NCBI GenBank assembly: GCA_004352715.1
Contig: SCFE01000054.1
Coordinates: 1,879,446 to 1,943,445, forward strand
Length of the DNA stretch: 64,000 nt
Source of the DNA: Hofstenia miamia
Taxonomy: Eukaryota; Xenacoelomorpha; Acoela
Direction of reading: 5' to 3'
The stretch's first letter is position 1. Every line of letters starts with the position of its first letter. The notes beneath the pieces are model-generated. The model did no database searches and was not told the DNA's origin. It was given only the letters and a program-made list of their open reading frames with translations. The position numbers and the translations under genes were made by a program. Of the stretch, positions 22,101-34,260 are shown piece after piece.

Positions 22101-23695
22101 ACTAACAAATAAGTTTAATTTTTCCTAGATGGGTTGCAGTACATTGATTTTATTTTTGCAGTAGTAATTCATGAAATTTGTAAAATATTATTGTGTACAG
22201 TATTCCTTCGCTATTCGCGGAGGTTGCGTTCTTTACTCCCCTCGAATATTGGATGCAGTTTTTAAACGTTTATGTATGAGCCTATATACGGTACTAAATG
22301 CTTCCCAAACACTTACTCATTAATATAGTAATAATAATGTAAACAAATTTCATTTTGTACTACAACAATATTTTAATCAAAAAGATATGTAAGTACAGGA
22401 GGACAGTAAAACCGCATAGCATAGCGCCCCATAGTGTATTACTGTACCGTAAAGTCATTTTTTATCCGGACAACACATGTGCTAGGGTTAAGAGCCTAGC
22501 CCGCGTATATGCGATGCCGTGAATGGGGAACCGCGAATATGTGAGGGTATGCTGTAGTTACAAACCAAACTTTTATTATTCTTTTTTTAATATTCGTTTT
22601 TTTAACACAAGGTTACTCTTCTCTTGAACATGTTTGTGAAGTAATTTATTGGTTTAATAAGTCTTTTGGTGTTTACTATTTCTGTAATTTTCTTTATTTG
22701 AAAAGACATTTTAAGAAGTGTAAATCATTTGAAATGACAATTTTTCACAAATGGATGTTTTACAGAATTCAATAGCTTTAAGAAAGATAGAGGATTGATC
22801 AAAAGTCCTTTTTTTCTTGAACATAAATTTCTACTCAATCTTACACACCGACATAATGCTTAGATTTTATAGTCATATTTTAAGGCTGCGTTCCCCACAA
22901 GATCTTGTGATATCTTGTTTGGATAAGATATCTTTAGAAAGCGGCCACGTTTCTCATATTCTCGAGCCTTGGGCAGATTGCTAGCAATTTAGTAATACGC
23001 GAACTTTTTGCACCCACATTGAGTTTATGCTTGATATGCATTAAATTTCTAATAATTTATCACCGTATTTTTTTATTTAGGGAAATTGAATAATTAGTTA
23101 GGGCTAGGGTCAATTTTGAATTTGAATATTAGCTATTGAATATTTTAGCTTTATCGGTGATGGAACAGTCATGTACATATAAACAAATGTAAGCGAATAA
23201 ACACATAGATGTTTTCTATTAAGTTATATCAGCACAACATGGTTGGAATTGACTTGTTAAATTCCAATTGAGTATATCGTTGACAGATATTAAAATTAAA
23301 GCACAGTATTCGTCAACTTTTTTTATTCATTTGATTATTAGTTCAATTATAGAAATAATTCATAGCTTCTGATTTTGTAATAATAAGCAATTCATTCATA
23401 CTAGATATAGTTAGAAATGTAATTAATAAATTTCAATAATTATATACAACGTGGAATTATTTTCTTAAAAAAATTCCAAACTTCAACTGATTTTTTTAAA
23501 TTATATTAGGAAGATCACATACTTTAGGAACATGGTTTAGCTATCTTCGAATGCCCTCTAAGAAATTGCGTCAATTACTCTTATTTCTATTGTTGATGTA
23601 TTTTATTTTTACTATTGTTTGTAGTTTTAAGAAATGTGCAATATGTTTCCTTAAATTTAGAATCGAAAAACAAAGAGTAAACCGACAAAAAATTA
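22101..23695. other. 1.6-kb gene-free stretch
   Basis: No coding signal or element end was recognised. The patch at about 22205-22550 is less AT-rich, with CGCGG and CCGCG words (for example GCGAATATG), and may be another old island. Confidence 0.4.
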
Positions 23696-23699
23696 AGGT

Positions 23700-23870
23700 T
23701 TTTATATACAGGTCAGAAAATTCGATATATCGGAAACGCAAAATATTGTTATCGGAAATTGCCTAAGAGTATCGTATTTAGGTTTTGGTGAAATTTTTTT
23801 AAAAAATGATCGTTATCGCTATGATAAATAAATATCCGTTTGGTATCGGTTTAAAATATTCTTAGGTATT
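23700..23870. repeat. TATCGG/CGATA word island
   Basis: Words CGATATATCGG, TTATCGG, GTATCG, GTTATCGCTATG and GGTATCGG recur within 170 bases. The left edge is CAGGTCAGAAAATTCG after TATATA. It is related in wording to the islands at 15.0 and 56.8 kb. No target duplication was identified. Confidence 0.45.
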
Positions 23871-24685
23871 GTGCTATTATTACTATTAACGTACTCCTTT
23901 TCACTTTTTCATTTCGATATTTTTATAATAATTATCAGCTGTTATTTGCACATGTAATATCCAAACTTAACTTAGTCTCCTAACGCTTTGTGACTTGGCG
24001 ATACCTATGTGTCCAACCTAAACAAATCCGTTTTTCTATAATTCACAGCTTATTTGTATTTTGCATGACTAATCTTATGATATTCCTGTTTGATTAATCT
24101 CATCACCGATTTGGAAATAAAATAATTAAATCGTGTGGTTAAAATAGGCGTTTGCAACCAATTTGGGGAAAAATCTCCTGTTTTTTTTCATTTATTTTTT
24201 GGCAATCGTTAATGGACTCCCTTAGGGGTGCAGATATATATGTACCACCCTAGTGTAGCGTCATAGATGCTTTTCAAAATTTAATTTTGGTGGTACGGTG
24301 TTGCTTAGTGCAATATCATGCGTTCTTACTACTAAAGCAGCTTCAATTTTCTTACGGGCTCTAAAGTGTTAAACAACAGTATGAAATATGGTCGGAAATA
24401 TTCTCTGAAAACTGAACATGCATAGATGTTGCTGGAAAGCTCTATTTTAAAGTTTTGTTGCTACCCTTAATTTTAAATTAAATTACAGTAATATACTATT
24501 CAAAAGATTTTTAAACGGACTCACAATGTAAGATGACAACAGTTCAATATACCGAAGATTACAGATGAGTATCATGTCGAATCTGCTTCATGCAATTCTT
24601 TTTTAATATACTTTATGGCAATAAATTTAATTATATGTTGCGGACAGTTTCTGTGGTTTAATGGGAGGTAGGCTTTTAACTAAGT

Positions 24686-24738
24686 ATATTCAGTGTGACA
24701 GTCAGCAATATATATATTCAGTGTGACAGTCAGCAATA

Positions 24739-24769
<31 letters not shown>

Positions 24770-24775
24770 GTGTAT
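24686..24775. repeat. 28-bp tandem duplication next to (TA)n
   Basis: The unit CAGTGTGACAGTCAGCAATA plus TA repeats occurs twice with an offset of 28, directly before a (TA)n tract at the 3' edge of DDAH exon 2. It looks like simple-repeat slippage. Confidence 0.8.
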
Positions 24776-24788
24776 AAACGATCTTTAC

Positions 24789-25526
24789 CGTCTAGAAAAA
24801 ACACAGGATCTTCAATAAACACACAGTCTGGATGTTCATCACTTGTGGGAATATTGTAGATTTCCATGCCAATGGATTCAACTGTTTCCGCTGATTGCTT
24901 TTGTTGCTGAAGCGCTTTTTCCACATTAACCTAAAATGTAGAATGTAGGAAGGCAATACAATTATAAGTCTTCATCATTAGAATAGAATACAATACAATT
25001 TTTTATTAAGTGTAGCACATTGCCATAATTCAACACCTCAACAAAAGCGACAAATTTTACAATGCGTCAAGAACAACATAAAATACAATGAACGATATAA
25101 CAACAACAAAAAATATGGATGTAGAATTTTGAGTTTACCCTTTGTCAAAAGACACATGAATTTTCTATAATATATTAATGGATTTGAAATACTACTCGAT
25201 GCAAGGTAAACTCTCATCATTTGACGTCTCTCCAAACACATGTGCGATTTTTATTAATGTCACATTGTCAAATTTTTCAAAAAATGTTTTCAACACATGC
25301 AATATGAGAACGATTGCATTGTTTTATACAAAATTATTTGCTCTTTGATGTGATGCAGAGAAATCTGCATTTACAAATTCAATTCAATGTTTACAGGGCA
25401 AAACTTATTATATGTATTGAATTCCTAAATAGCAGTTGCTCAGAACAAATTCTTTGCTCTAAAGTAATAAGGCGATGAACAATCAATAGAATTAAGGGCT
25501 TATCAATAATACAGTATTAAGGTGAA

Positions 25527-25563
<37 letters not shown>

Positions 25564-26450
25564 CACAGTTGGCATCAGGTACAGAATTTGGAACCAAAAT
25601 CGAACCGATTTTTTAACACGTACCCGAAATTTCGAAAATGCACAGCATCTTACCCGAATCCTACTCAAAGTGTCGGACGGCAAAATGACCTTCAAAATTT
25701 CAAATGAATGATAATGTATTGTTCTCCTTTTAAACGTTTAATGCATTGCTTATAATATTAAATCCCACTCTTTGGCTATTTTCTGATAGTAAAAGAAATC
25801 TAAGAAATATTAGAAATAATTATTGAATTAAGGCCTTCTTAGAGCACATTGAAATAGCTGGCGTTTTCCCGGAACATGTGGGCTTACCTGAAACTTTACC
25901 CGATTTTTCTAGGATTTTGTACCCGAACCGATTCCAAATGATGAGATGGAAAGCGATACATGAAATGACAATCATCAACTGTAAAGCTATAAGTTACTGT
26001 AAAATGCATCTCGTAAAATAATTGTAAACCCGTAAACTGTAAAGCCTAGATTTTACAGAGCTGGAAATTGTAACGCGTCTCTTACAGTTTGCGAGCATCC
26101 CTAGCTGCTAGAGCAATGTATGAGTGATATATGCCTTTCTATTTCATTATTATACATAATCAAGAATGCATTAAATGCAAGACTTAAATATGGTCTACAA
26201 ATCCCTGACCCCGTTTAAAATCATTTATAATTGACAAAAGTGGCTAAAATACAATGTACTATCCTGCAGGACTTCATGCTCTACATATACATTAATATAT
26301 TCTGGAAACTATAATTACACTGTATTTAAATGCTTTAATTTAATCATTTTAGTAAAATTCTAATGTTACCTTTGGCTTATCGACTAAAGTTTCACCATCG
26401 CAAATACGAACAGAGCAATCCCTCATAAGGCATTTAGTAAGATACGACAT
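24789..26450 (-). CDS. DDAH: DDAH exons 1 and 2 (5' half of the gene)
   Basis: Dimethylarginine dimethylaminohydrolase hydrolyses asymmetric methylarginine to citrulline and dimethylamine, relieving inhibition of nitric oxide synthase. Coding segments, read 5' to 3', are 26450-26370 (27 codons from MSYLTKCLMRD) and 24930-24789 (47 codons plus one base). The 1439-base intron starts GTAACA and ends TTTTAG. Exon 2 holds ALQQQKQSAETVESIGMEI and the family motif HPDCVFIEDPVF (residues 60-71). It ends in phase 1 at G before GTAAAG. No further exon follows on this strand. The matching phase-1 exon is on the plus strand at 54574, and the two align to human DDAH without a gap. TATTTTAG lies immediately before the ATG, so this Met starts the exon. 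A word-repeat island lies in the intron. Confidence 0.88.
25560..25945. repeat. CCCGAA/ACCGAT word island in DDAH intron 1
   Basis: The left part has GGAACCAAAATCGAACCG, TACCCGAAATTTCG and TTACCCGAATCC. The right part has TTACCCGATTTTTC and GTACCCGAACCGATTCC. The reverse complement of the right edge starts CATCATTTGGAATCGG, similar to the left GGCATCAGGTACAG..TTTGGAACC, suggesting weak inverted ends. A (TA)n tract precedes it. Confidence 0.45.
25975..26110. repeat. CTGTAAA word island
   Basis: CTGTAAAG, CTGTAAAATG, TTGTAAACC, CTGTAAAGCC and, inverted, TTTTACAG and CTTACAG recur in about 130 bases, also inside DDAH intron 1. This is a direct visual observation. No element ends were defined. 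Confidence 0.45.
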
Positions 26451-26776
26451 CTAAAATATGTTTATTAATACACTGGAAATATGGTTTCTTTTATTAAACC
26501 ATGACAGACCTGTGATAACCATCCTGTACGATTAAGTCATAATTTCATTATGGAGGTCTGCGGGAAGGGAACTTCATTAGTTACAATTTAATTCATCCCA
26601 TTAGACTTGAGACCAATTTTGTAAATGTGGTTCCCTTCTATTTTGGAAAATTGATAAAAATATTAGTGACATTCTGAAATCCAAGGTCCCAGTTTCGTTA
26701 TTTATTGTCCCAGTACTACTTAAACATTTAGTCACATTTCCAGTTCCTAGGACCAGCGACTGAATGGTTCCCACCA
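26451..26776. other. Upstream of DDAH exon 1
   Basis: On the minus strand this is the region before the first DDAH coding exon. No promoter element is recognisable. If the acceptor at 26451-26452 is a spliced-leader site, this would be outron. Confidence 0.35.
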
Positions 26777-28323
26777 TAGTCAATGAAACTTACAATAATT
26801 GTCAAGATCTTTGAAATTTCTTTCATAAATTGTAAAACTTGATAAGATGTTGAATAACTTACAAAAATTCCTAAGATTTTGATAAGAATTTGTAAAATAT
26901 TTATTAGGTTTTACAAGAATAATTTGCTAAGATCTTGATAAAGTTTTGATAAAAAAATTATCAAGTCTTGCAAGAATGCAGAAAATTATTTCTATTCGAC
27001 GATTATAGCTATAGTACATCAACCTTAATTATGAAATTTGATTTAATTTATTGAACTGAACTCACAACCAATTTGTCAGGCATGCAAATATTTCTACTAA
27101 TATTTGATTGTTATTGCGAGTATCCAAATTAATTTAGGAATAATTTATGCACCGTTGCAGTATTAATTACAAAGTGCTTGAAAAATAAGAAAAATCTCAT
27201 TATCTGTATTCTTTTTTACGTAGTTTCGAAAATAGTGTTTTGAAATCGAATTAATATTCTAATATATAACTTAAATTTTTAAAGTGCAAAATTATTACTG
27301 CATTGTTAAAGTATATATAAAGACATTTTGTTTTGAAAAGCACTCGGAGAGCGCAGGCTTTCGCCACGCAGCTTGTGTCAACCGGATCAGCACTTAAGTT
27401 TAATGGATTCCTCCTTGGGCGGAGACGCACCTCTGGTGAAAATTTGAGGTCCATCCGTCTTTTACTTTTTCTGTAAAGTTGCTAATAGATAAACAAACCA
27501 ACACTTCTAAAACCCTAATCTCCTTGGCTGAGGGAATGATATATCTATATTATGTTATAAAACTGTGTCAATCTTGCATGTTTGAATGAATAATTCTTGT
27601 ATGTGTGACACGTTCCAAGTGTCTTGATTGGTTGAAGGCAGGGGCGTACGCAGGATTTTCTTACGAGGGACATGCTAGTCGTAACCAAAAGCGGAGAAAA
27701 GAAAAGAGACCCAAAAAATGCATTTCGCAACCTTAGATTATAAATTTCCCATTTTTTACCGAAAATTATTTGATTTAGCCAGTCAAAATCACTTTTGATA
27801 ACCTGGCCGAGGAGACATTCCCCATGCCCCCCTGAGTACGCCACTGGTTGAAAGTCCTCTTTAAAAGAGAAAACTCGCTCTACCTAAAAGACAAAGAAAA
27901 GGACACTGAAGATGACTCTTATCTTTTTGAGAAGGTCGACATGAAGACGAAGAACTTTGATAAAAAATTGATTTAAATTAGTTTTGTCTTACCCCGTAAA
28001 GTTACCCCTCAACCCGTACAATTGCCAAACAGGTCCAATATCATACAATAAGTATTCCCGAAGTGATCGTTTTTAGCGAAGTGATGGATTATTGAAATTT
28101 TTGGCCAATGCATATTTCATTCAGGAGCATGTAGTGCTACGATTTCTGCACTAGGCATGCTTGCTTGTAGCTTTTAAAGCTTTGTACCTTTATCAATTAT
28201 TGTATTGTAAAATCTTTATCTTGCTGAGAATTTACTAAATCTTAATAAATGTTGCAATGGAGTTGTAAGAACTTGCCAAGATCTCACCAAATTCTTATCA
28301 AGTTTTTCAATTTTCATTGATTA
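26777..28323. mobile_element. 1.5-kb element with TTGATAAG-type word repeats
   Basis: The left edge TAGTCAATGAAACTT and the right edge, read inward, TAATCAATGAAAATT form short inverted ends. The left 180 bases repeat CTTGATAAGA, TTTGATAAG, TTGTAAAA and CAAGATCTTG-like words. The right 120 bases carry the inverted versions (CTTATCAAG, CTTGCCAAGATCT). There is no long frame inside. A smaller element (27639-27846) is nested in it. Confidence 0.5.
27639..27846. mobile_element. 208-bp hAT-type MITE with 8-bp duplication
   Basis: The ends are CAGGGGCGTACGCAGG and, read inward from the right, CAGTGGCGTACTCAGG, a very common hAT-type terminus. Flanking 8-mers GTTGAAGG (27631-27638) and GTTGAAAG (27847-27854) match at seven of eight positions. 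No coding capacity. Confidence 0.82.
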
Positions 28324-28377
28324 GGGCAGAACCCCACTAGAATTCTTTATTTTATTTTCAAATCCAGATGAATAAAA

Positions 28378-28678
28378 GAAGTGATCCAAATTCAATACGT
28401 TAACAACACCGTTAACATATGGTGTTTTACGTTAACATGACCGTAAACCAAATCGTTAACCTACACTCAAAATAAATTCGCTAAACCTGAAGTTTACATT
28501 AAAGGCGTGTTTTTTCCGCAAATGTTATTACAAATAACTTTGACACATTTAGGTTCTGCAAATTTCTTCAAATATATCTATGGAAATAAATTTATTAAGC
28601 GTATGCAGACATTTGAAGCTAGAATTGTTGTTTACGGTTGCATTTTCACTTGTTAACGTATTGAATTTGGATCACTTC
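28378..28678. repeat. 301-bp foldback with perfect 29-bp arms and GTTAAC words
   Basis: The arms 28378-28406 and 28650-28678 are exact reverse complements, starting GAAGTGATCC and ending GTTAACAA. Inside, the palindromic word GTTAAC recurs four or more times near the left arm. No clear target duplication. It probably belongs to the same class as the word-repeat islands. Confidence 0.7.
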
Positions 28679-29059
28679 CCTAAAAACATTCTTGACTCAA
28701 ATTTCGAGTCGCTTTTGCTTAATCTTTTTTGGGGTTTGAACAATAAAGCAAATAAATGCAATGGTTTAACGCATCTACGTATATTACGTATTTTGGCGAG
28801 TTCAAATGACAGACTGAAATGCATATTTCGAATTTCAATTAAATTATTAATCCGCTATCATTTTAGCTGTCATTGCGATTGCCTGAGGTTAGAAGAATTT
28901 TGTGTTCAACTCAACTCGCGAGTTTTGCTAGCGAATCTGATCAAACTTAAAACTTGAAGGTTCTCAGAGAAAGAGTAGCCCAATTTCAAAAATTGAATTA
29001 CATTGTACACATTTCAAGAATGCATAAACAATAATAGGCAAATCAAGCAGACTGTGTTA

Positions 29060-29235
29060 AGGTGCGTTCAGACGATAATCTTTTGATGCGCTATTTTTGG
29101 ATGAATATTTAATGTATGCATTTTTGATGCATCTATTAAAATTTGGTAGCGTTCAGACGAGCGTCATTTTTATGTACATCAATTCGATAAAATTTCGTTC
29201 AGACGAGGATTATTTTGATGTATGGCCACTTGTTT
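29060..29235. repeat. GCGTTCAGACGA repeats
   Basis: GCGTTCAGACGA occurs at about 29064 and 29149, with TTCGTTCAGACGA at about 29197, interleaved with TTTTTGATGCATC and TTTTTGGATG. The left edge AAGGTGCGTTCAGACG is typical of element ends. No inverted partner was found downstream. Confidence 0.5.
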
Positions 29236-30280
29236 ATTCATCAATTAAGTTTAATAGGATTGTGTTTTTCAATCACCTTGAAGATTATAATCAACACCTC
29301 AATTACTGATTCAAAACATTAAAATCAAAAACGAATTTGATTGGATGTTTAATTCTACGGACTTACTGTTAATGCATTTGCTAGATTTTGGGGCCATTTG
29401 TGTTTTATCCACCCATATGAATAAAACGCAAATTGCCCCAAAATCTGGCAAATGCTTCCTTTGCAGAAAAGCCGCACTGAAATGCGCATTGCCTCACACA
29501 TAGAGAAAGATTTCGAAAGGCATAAAATTGCAGCCTCACTTAGTGCAACGTTAAAAATAATCGTGTGTCATGTATTAAGATAGCACTAGAATGCACTTTC
29601 GATTGCCACACCGCGCGACAGAAACATTGTGGAGAAGAAAATATTTCGTGTAGTGAATATTTACGCAACCTAGAATTGAAGCACTAACAGGGCCTGAACT
29701 GCTGGTTTGTAAATTTTTCGGTGAACGAACGATCAAACTACAGTGCTAATTTTTTTAGCAATCAATTCGCGCTTTATCCTTGTACAATATTTAATATTAT
29801 CATTTTAATTGCATTTAAAATATTTGAGAAGAAAAATGTCTAAAATATTGAAATATTTTAAACTTGGCTGTTTGCAAATCCAAAATCAATTTATTCAGAT
29901 TGCTAAGGTTTGAAAATCTGTAAAAGCCAAAGTAACTAGAATTAGTAGTGGAAACGGGTTGAACCGACCCATGGATGGTGTTGGGTCAACTCTTTGTCAG
30001 GTCCGGGTTGGATTTGAAGGATTTTCTCTAAAGTAGGTCATGTTGGGTTAAGGAATAACGTTGACATTAATTGCTGGTCCCATTTATAGGTTTTAGTGCT
30101 ACATTGAACAATTGAATGATGTGTTACATGTAACTGTTTTGTCACAAAGCAAACAAAAAGCTTGACTCGTTTCCATGCCTGACTAGAACATCTATCTAAA
30201 GTTATTATATCACATCACAATTATTTGTATGTATAAATGAATCTAACACATGCCTTGACAGAGATTCACATCTTTATAGT
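29236..30280. other. Gene-free stretch with a GGGTTG island
   Basis: No gene seen. At 29945-30080, TGGAAACGGGTTGAACCGACCC, TGTTGGGTCAAC, GTCCGGGTTGGAT and TGTTGGGTTAAGG repeat a GGGTTG/GGGTC word. Its left edge is nearly the same as the CGGGTC island at 34.06 kb, so the two are probably one family. Confidence 0.5.
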
Positions 30281-30845
30281 CATATTTAGACGTCAAAAAA
30301 GCCTTTGAAAGAGTCCCACATGATATACTCAGCATGAAACTTGAAAATAAGTTTGAAATTTGGCAACTTCTTAAAATTACTATGCTTATGCCTAAGTGAT
30401 CGAAGACAAGTTGTTTCTGTAAACTCTTGCATGTCAAAGCGAATATCTGCTTGAAGTGAAGTCCCTCAAGCATCCTATCTTGGACCCATATTATTTTTGC
30501 AAATATTGACGACATTTCCACTGACTGCTTAACGTCATTCTTACTATTATTCGTTGATGACGTCAAGATTCTCAATAAATCTCCAATTGCACTTGATACT
30601 GATATTGCTAGTATCTCTACCTGGGCTGCAATAAATAAAATGGAATTAAGCCCTGGGAAATCTGAACTCAAAAGTTTTGTAAACTCCTAAGTTATATTAA
30701 ACAGTATTGAACTCAAAATCAAAGAATAATATACTTTCATGGACTCTTCATATTGAAGTTAAAATTTCTCGCTACAACGAACTTTGTTTATGGAATGTTA
30801 ATATTGAATAAATTTTAGTATTATTATTATTATTATTATTAATAT
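30281..30845 (+). pseudogene. Decayed LINE RT with (TTA)n tail
   Basis: The plus strand gives DVKKAFERVPHDILSMKL (RT block), a loss of frame, LFVDDVKILNKSP (the YADD box with VDD), and DIASISTWAAINKMELSPGK (family form: DxxxLxxWAxxxxMxLNxxKC). A TATTATTATTATT tract follows at about 30818-30843 and looks like the 3' microsatellite tail of a CR1/L2-like LINE. Dead by stops. Confidence 0.65.
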
Positions 30846-31289
30846 TAGCTAACGAAAAATTTGTTTGGGCAATGGAATTACAGATCACTAATCAATGACA
30901 CATAAACGGCATTCTCTTAGCCTTAATTGAGCCACTAGATCAAATGTGACCAGCACTATATATTTCCATGTGGTGTCTTAGACAGAGTGGAAGGCTAAAT
31001 GGATCATAGCCTGTGAAAAGGAAGAATTCATTTCTTTCCTGTAAGCTACAATAAATGCGTGTTACATTAATAGAAGAACTACCTCATGTTTAGAAACATT
31101 TATTTCGCGTTATTGAAGTAGATTTAGTTGCATTAAGAAATATTAGTTGACCTAAAGTCAACGGAAACGAGATGACAAGGTGCCACATGGAATTCTGATA
31201 AACAAACTATCAAAATTTAGAATCGGAGGAAATCTTTTTCGTTGATTTCTTCTTATTTAGCTGATAGTTATCAAGCAACCAAAGTAAAC

Positions 31290-31570
31290 CGATTGTATTT
31301 TACAAATGTGAAATTACAAGTGGTGTTCTCCAGGGCTCCGTTCTTGGGCCACTATTATTCCTTGTGTCTATTAACGATCTACCTGAAGAATGTTTAGAAT
31401 GTCTTCCTTTTTGATTTGCAGATGACGTAAGAATATTGGGAACATTTAGTAATCAAATTCAAATCAGATGCAATTCAATAATGGATGCCTGCTCATTCGT
31501 AACCTCAAATTCAACAGTCAAAGACCTTGGAATTTCACTATCATCAAATCTCGGCTAGACGGCCCATGTT
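31290..31570 (+). pseudogene. Second LINE RT fragment
   Basis: CEITSGVLQGSVLGPLLFLV followed by SINDLPEE matches the SGVPQGSVLGPLLFxxYINDLP block. FADDVRILGTF (the FADD box) follows a stop. Later DLGISLSSN resembles YLGV at the palm-thumb border. It is more intact than the 30.3-kb copy and is a different insertion. Confidence 0.7.
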
Positions 31571-31798
31571 AAATATGCGCATTAAAAGTTCGAACCTAGT
31601 TTTTCTGAACTTAAAACGCAATATTCCTTTAAGTACATCTTCTTCAGTAAAACGAACGTTGTATATGTCATTAATTTTAGCAAGGTTAGTTTAACATCAT
31701 TCGTCCTCTCTACCAAAGAGACCATCCAAAGTTCTTCAACGCGCAGGTCGTTACTACTTACCTTCTTCGAACATCTAACTTCTGCATGGAATGGGCCC

Positions 31799-32180
31799 CG
31801 CCGCAACTACGCCATCAGATAAAATATGGTTCACGGACGCTTCCGACTATGTTCTCGGCATAGTCGACCCAGATGGAAGACAGTTCTCATACAAAGCTCG
31901 TCACAGCCTTCACATATTTTGCAAAGAACTCCACGCAGCCATCATAGCTCTCACCAAGGCATGATATGGAGACTCACTAATCGTGGACTCTTGCCCTTGG
32001 TTCAAGCGCTTCGATAAGGAAAACTGTATGGAGGTAGATACACCGAGAATATATTGGCCACGTTGCTTGTTCACTTTGAAAGTATTCTTGTTTACTGGAT
32101 AGCCTCAGCTTCCAATATGGCAGATCACCCGTCGCGACTCTTTTCCATTGCTGATCCACCGCTCTCCTTTCCACCGTAGA
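31799..32180 (+). pseudogene. Retroelement RNase H remnant
   Basis: The plus strand reads IWFTDASDYVLGIV (first RNase H Asp), then FCKELHAAIIALTKA (Glu helix) and, after frame changes, MADHPSR (family form: N.ADxxSR near the RNase H C terminus). This pattern occurs in Ty3-like and tyrosine-recombinase (DIRS) retroelements. The exact class cannot be decided without the rest of pol, which I do not see. Confidence 0.5.
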
Positions 32181-33990
32181 CTCTTTTTACTTATTTTGTG
32201 CTTTTATGTGTCATTAGTCTTTTATTTTTTACATTCCTATGTCTTTTAAAATTTAGTAGCAGCAAATGCGGTGCCATTTAATTGATTCTATATAAATAAT
32301 GTCCTATTCATGTAAATTTCATTCGAAATTTTAAACTCCGGAAAATGAAAAATTTCAACTACCTAAAAGTGATTTAAGAGATAACTTAGGAATTATAATG
32401 TAGAAAATTAACAGTGTATTATAAAGATAAGAATATTACAATGTAGATCAAATCTATGCAACAAGAGGAATCTCTGGATACAATCAGCAAAAATAGAATC
32501 AATACAAGTTTTGTATTTTCGCCCAAGTAAGTTCAGCACGATATGTAATGAGTAAGTTATCTCCATCCTCTGTAAGATCATTCTGAGTATTGAAACAGCG
32601 ATAGCTCGCTTATTAATGGAGCTTAGGATGGAGAATCAGCCTTCTACCGGAGTTTCTTATGAATAGGAGGCGTCAAATTTGCGCATTTCATGTTCAATAA
32701 CTCCACTAAAGTTCTGTCTCCACAAATTCTTTAAAATTCCTTAATGCACCAGATATGAGCTTGATGGAGGACAAAAGTTCCATTATCGTCATTGGTAAGT
32801 ATGATATTCTGGTTGATGTCATTACTTGTCCGTACAGGCATAACCACTTGGATGACAAAAGTTCCATTATCGTCATTGGTAAGTATGATATTCTGGTTGG
32901 TGTCATTACTTGTCCGTACAGGCATAACCACTCTGGCTTCGACCGCAGATCTTCTGAACTTATGTAGTCAGAAAAAATTGAAGTGCATATCATCCTGTTG
33001 AACTTTTCGCCTTGTCTCTCTTTGGTAGTCCATAGCGAATCTCTTCCTTTTTTCTAAGTTAGCTTCCCAATTTCTCTTACAGGCTTGTATCTCACCAACC
33101 TGTAGGTATTTAATCTACCAGCAAGATGTCGCTAAATAGTTGATTGACTTATTTGACTCGAAACGGCATTTTCAGACAGGGCCTTAAGTTTCAATCGCAC
33201 ACCAACCTTTTCCATATTCTCTCATGTCATTTTCATCGTCGATCTTTTCGCGCATCCACTTTACGAGTGTTATCAGGCCTCGCTTCACTATTCCAATGGC
33301 TGTTTTTATTTTGACTTTCGAATCAGCCGCAAGTTGCACATAATCCCTGCTAGATACGTTTCTCTCTTAATTTTTGCTTTTCTGACTTCGTCTGTTATTT
33401 TGGCATGCATTTCTTAAGCTTCCAAATTTCAATGACCACAAACTATCTAAAACATGACAATTGCTATGATAATTTCATTTCAAAATCCCATAATTGATTG
33501 CAAAAATGTCATAATTGATTGCAAAAATGTCACTACTAAATGGCAAATGGCATAGATGAAACACTGCTTGCAAATATTGCTTTATCTGTCAATATATAAC
33601 AATAATATTAGCAATGATAAAGAAATTGAATAAAATAGTACCTTACTTACGAACAAATGATAATACACAGAACATTGTTGTCACAACCATGTGAACGTCA
33701 TAAGCCCATTCTCGACATGTTGCTTATTATTGCAATGAAAGAATTACATGCTTTGATATAAATTGGCAGTTAACAAACGATGACCGAGATATCTATGTTG
33801 GCTCTATGTATTAGGCAGATGCCGTTTTCACAAATCGTATGAAGACATAGGCGACAAACTTTCTCAAAATAAGTAAGTAATGAGTGGTTAACATGGTAGG
33901 ATGAAACGATGAACAAGCTTCTAGGGTAATCCTGAAAACTTTACTTTAATTATTGAACCTAGATAGTTGAGGAGAACGTAGCAATAATTC
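32181..33990. other. Transposon-like remnants, family not recognised
   Basis: At 32763-32930 an 84-bp unit (from GACAAAAGTTCCATTATCGT) is tandemly duplicated with few changes, and 84 keeps the frame. The minus strand from 33420 to 32700 has long semi-open stretches, such as KEMHAKITDEVRKAKIKRE and LEKRKRFAMDYQRET, that look like a broken transposase or viral-type ORF. I cannot assign it. No gene call is made. Confidence 0.4.
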
Positions 33991-34023
33991 TCGTTTGTCC
34001 CTTTATACAACGATTTCGAAAGT

Positions 34024-34260
34024 CTCAACTAAAATTGAATACTTTAAACCAAGGTGGGAAACGGGTCAACCCGACCCGATCAGATCTGACTCGCGGAAAA
34101 GAGCTGGGCGCCAACGTCAGCCAACTTCTACNNNNNNNNNNNNNNNNNNNNNCTCAACTAAAATTGAATACTTTAAACCAAGGTGGGAAACGGGTCAACC
34201 CGACCCGATCAGATCTGACTCGCGGAAAAGAGCTGGGCGCCAACGTCAGCCAACTTCTAC
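34024..34260. repeat. 108-bp block duplicated exactly across a 21-N gap, with CGGGTC words
   Basis: 34024-34131 and 34153-34260 appear identical on either side of N at 34132-34152. This is a failed overlap merge. The block contains GGGAAACGGGTCAACCCG, ACCCGATCAGATCTGACTCG and similar words of the CGGGTC island family. More words of the type (AACGGGTCGAG, GAAAACGGGTCGTG) follow at 34.74 and 35.00 kb. Confidence 0.85.

Noticed and set aside
28580-28957. 125-codon plus-strand frame
   Set aside because: Its start lies inside the foldback element and the composition is that of background AT-rich DNA. No domain seen.
29060-29235. CRISPR-like array (GCGTTCAGACGA repeats)
   Set aside because: Repeats are short and irregularly spaced, in an animal genome. 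They fit a transposon subterminal region.
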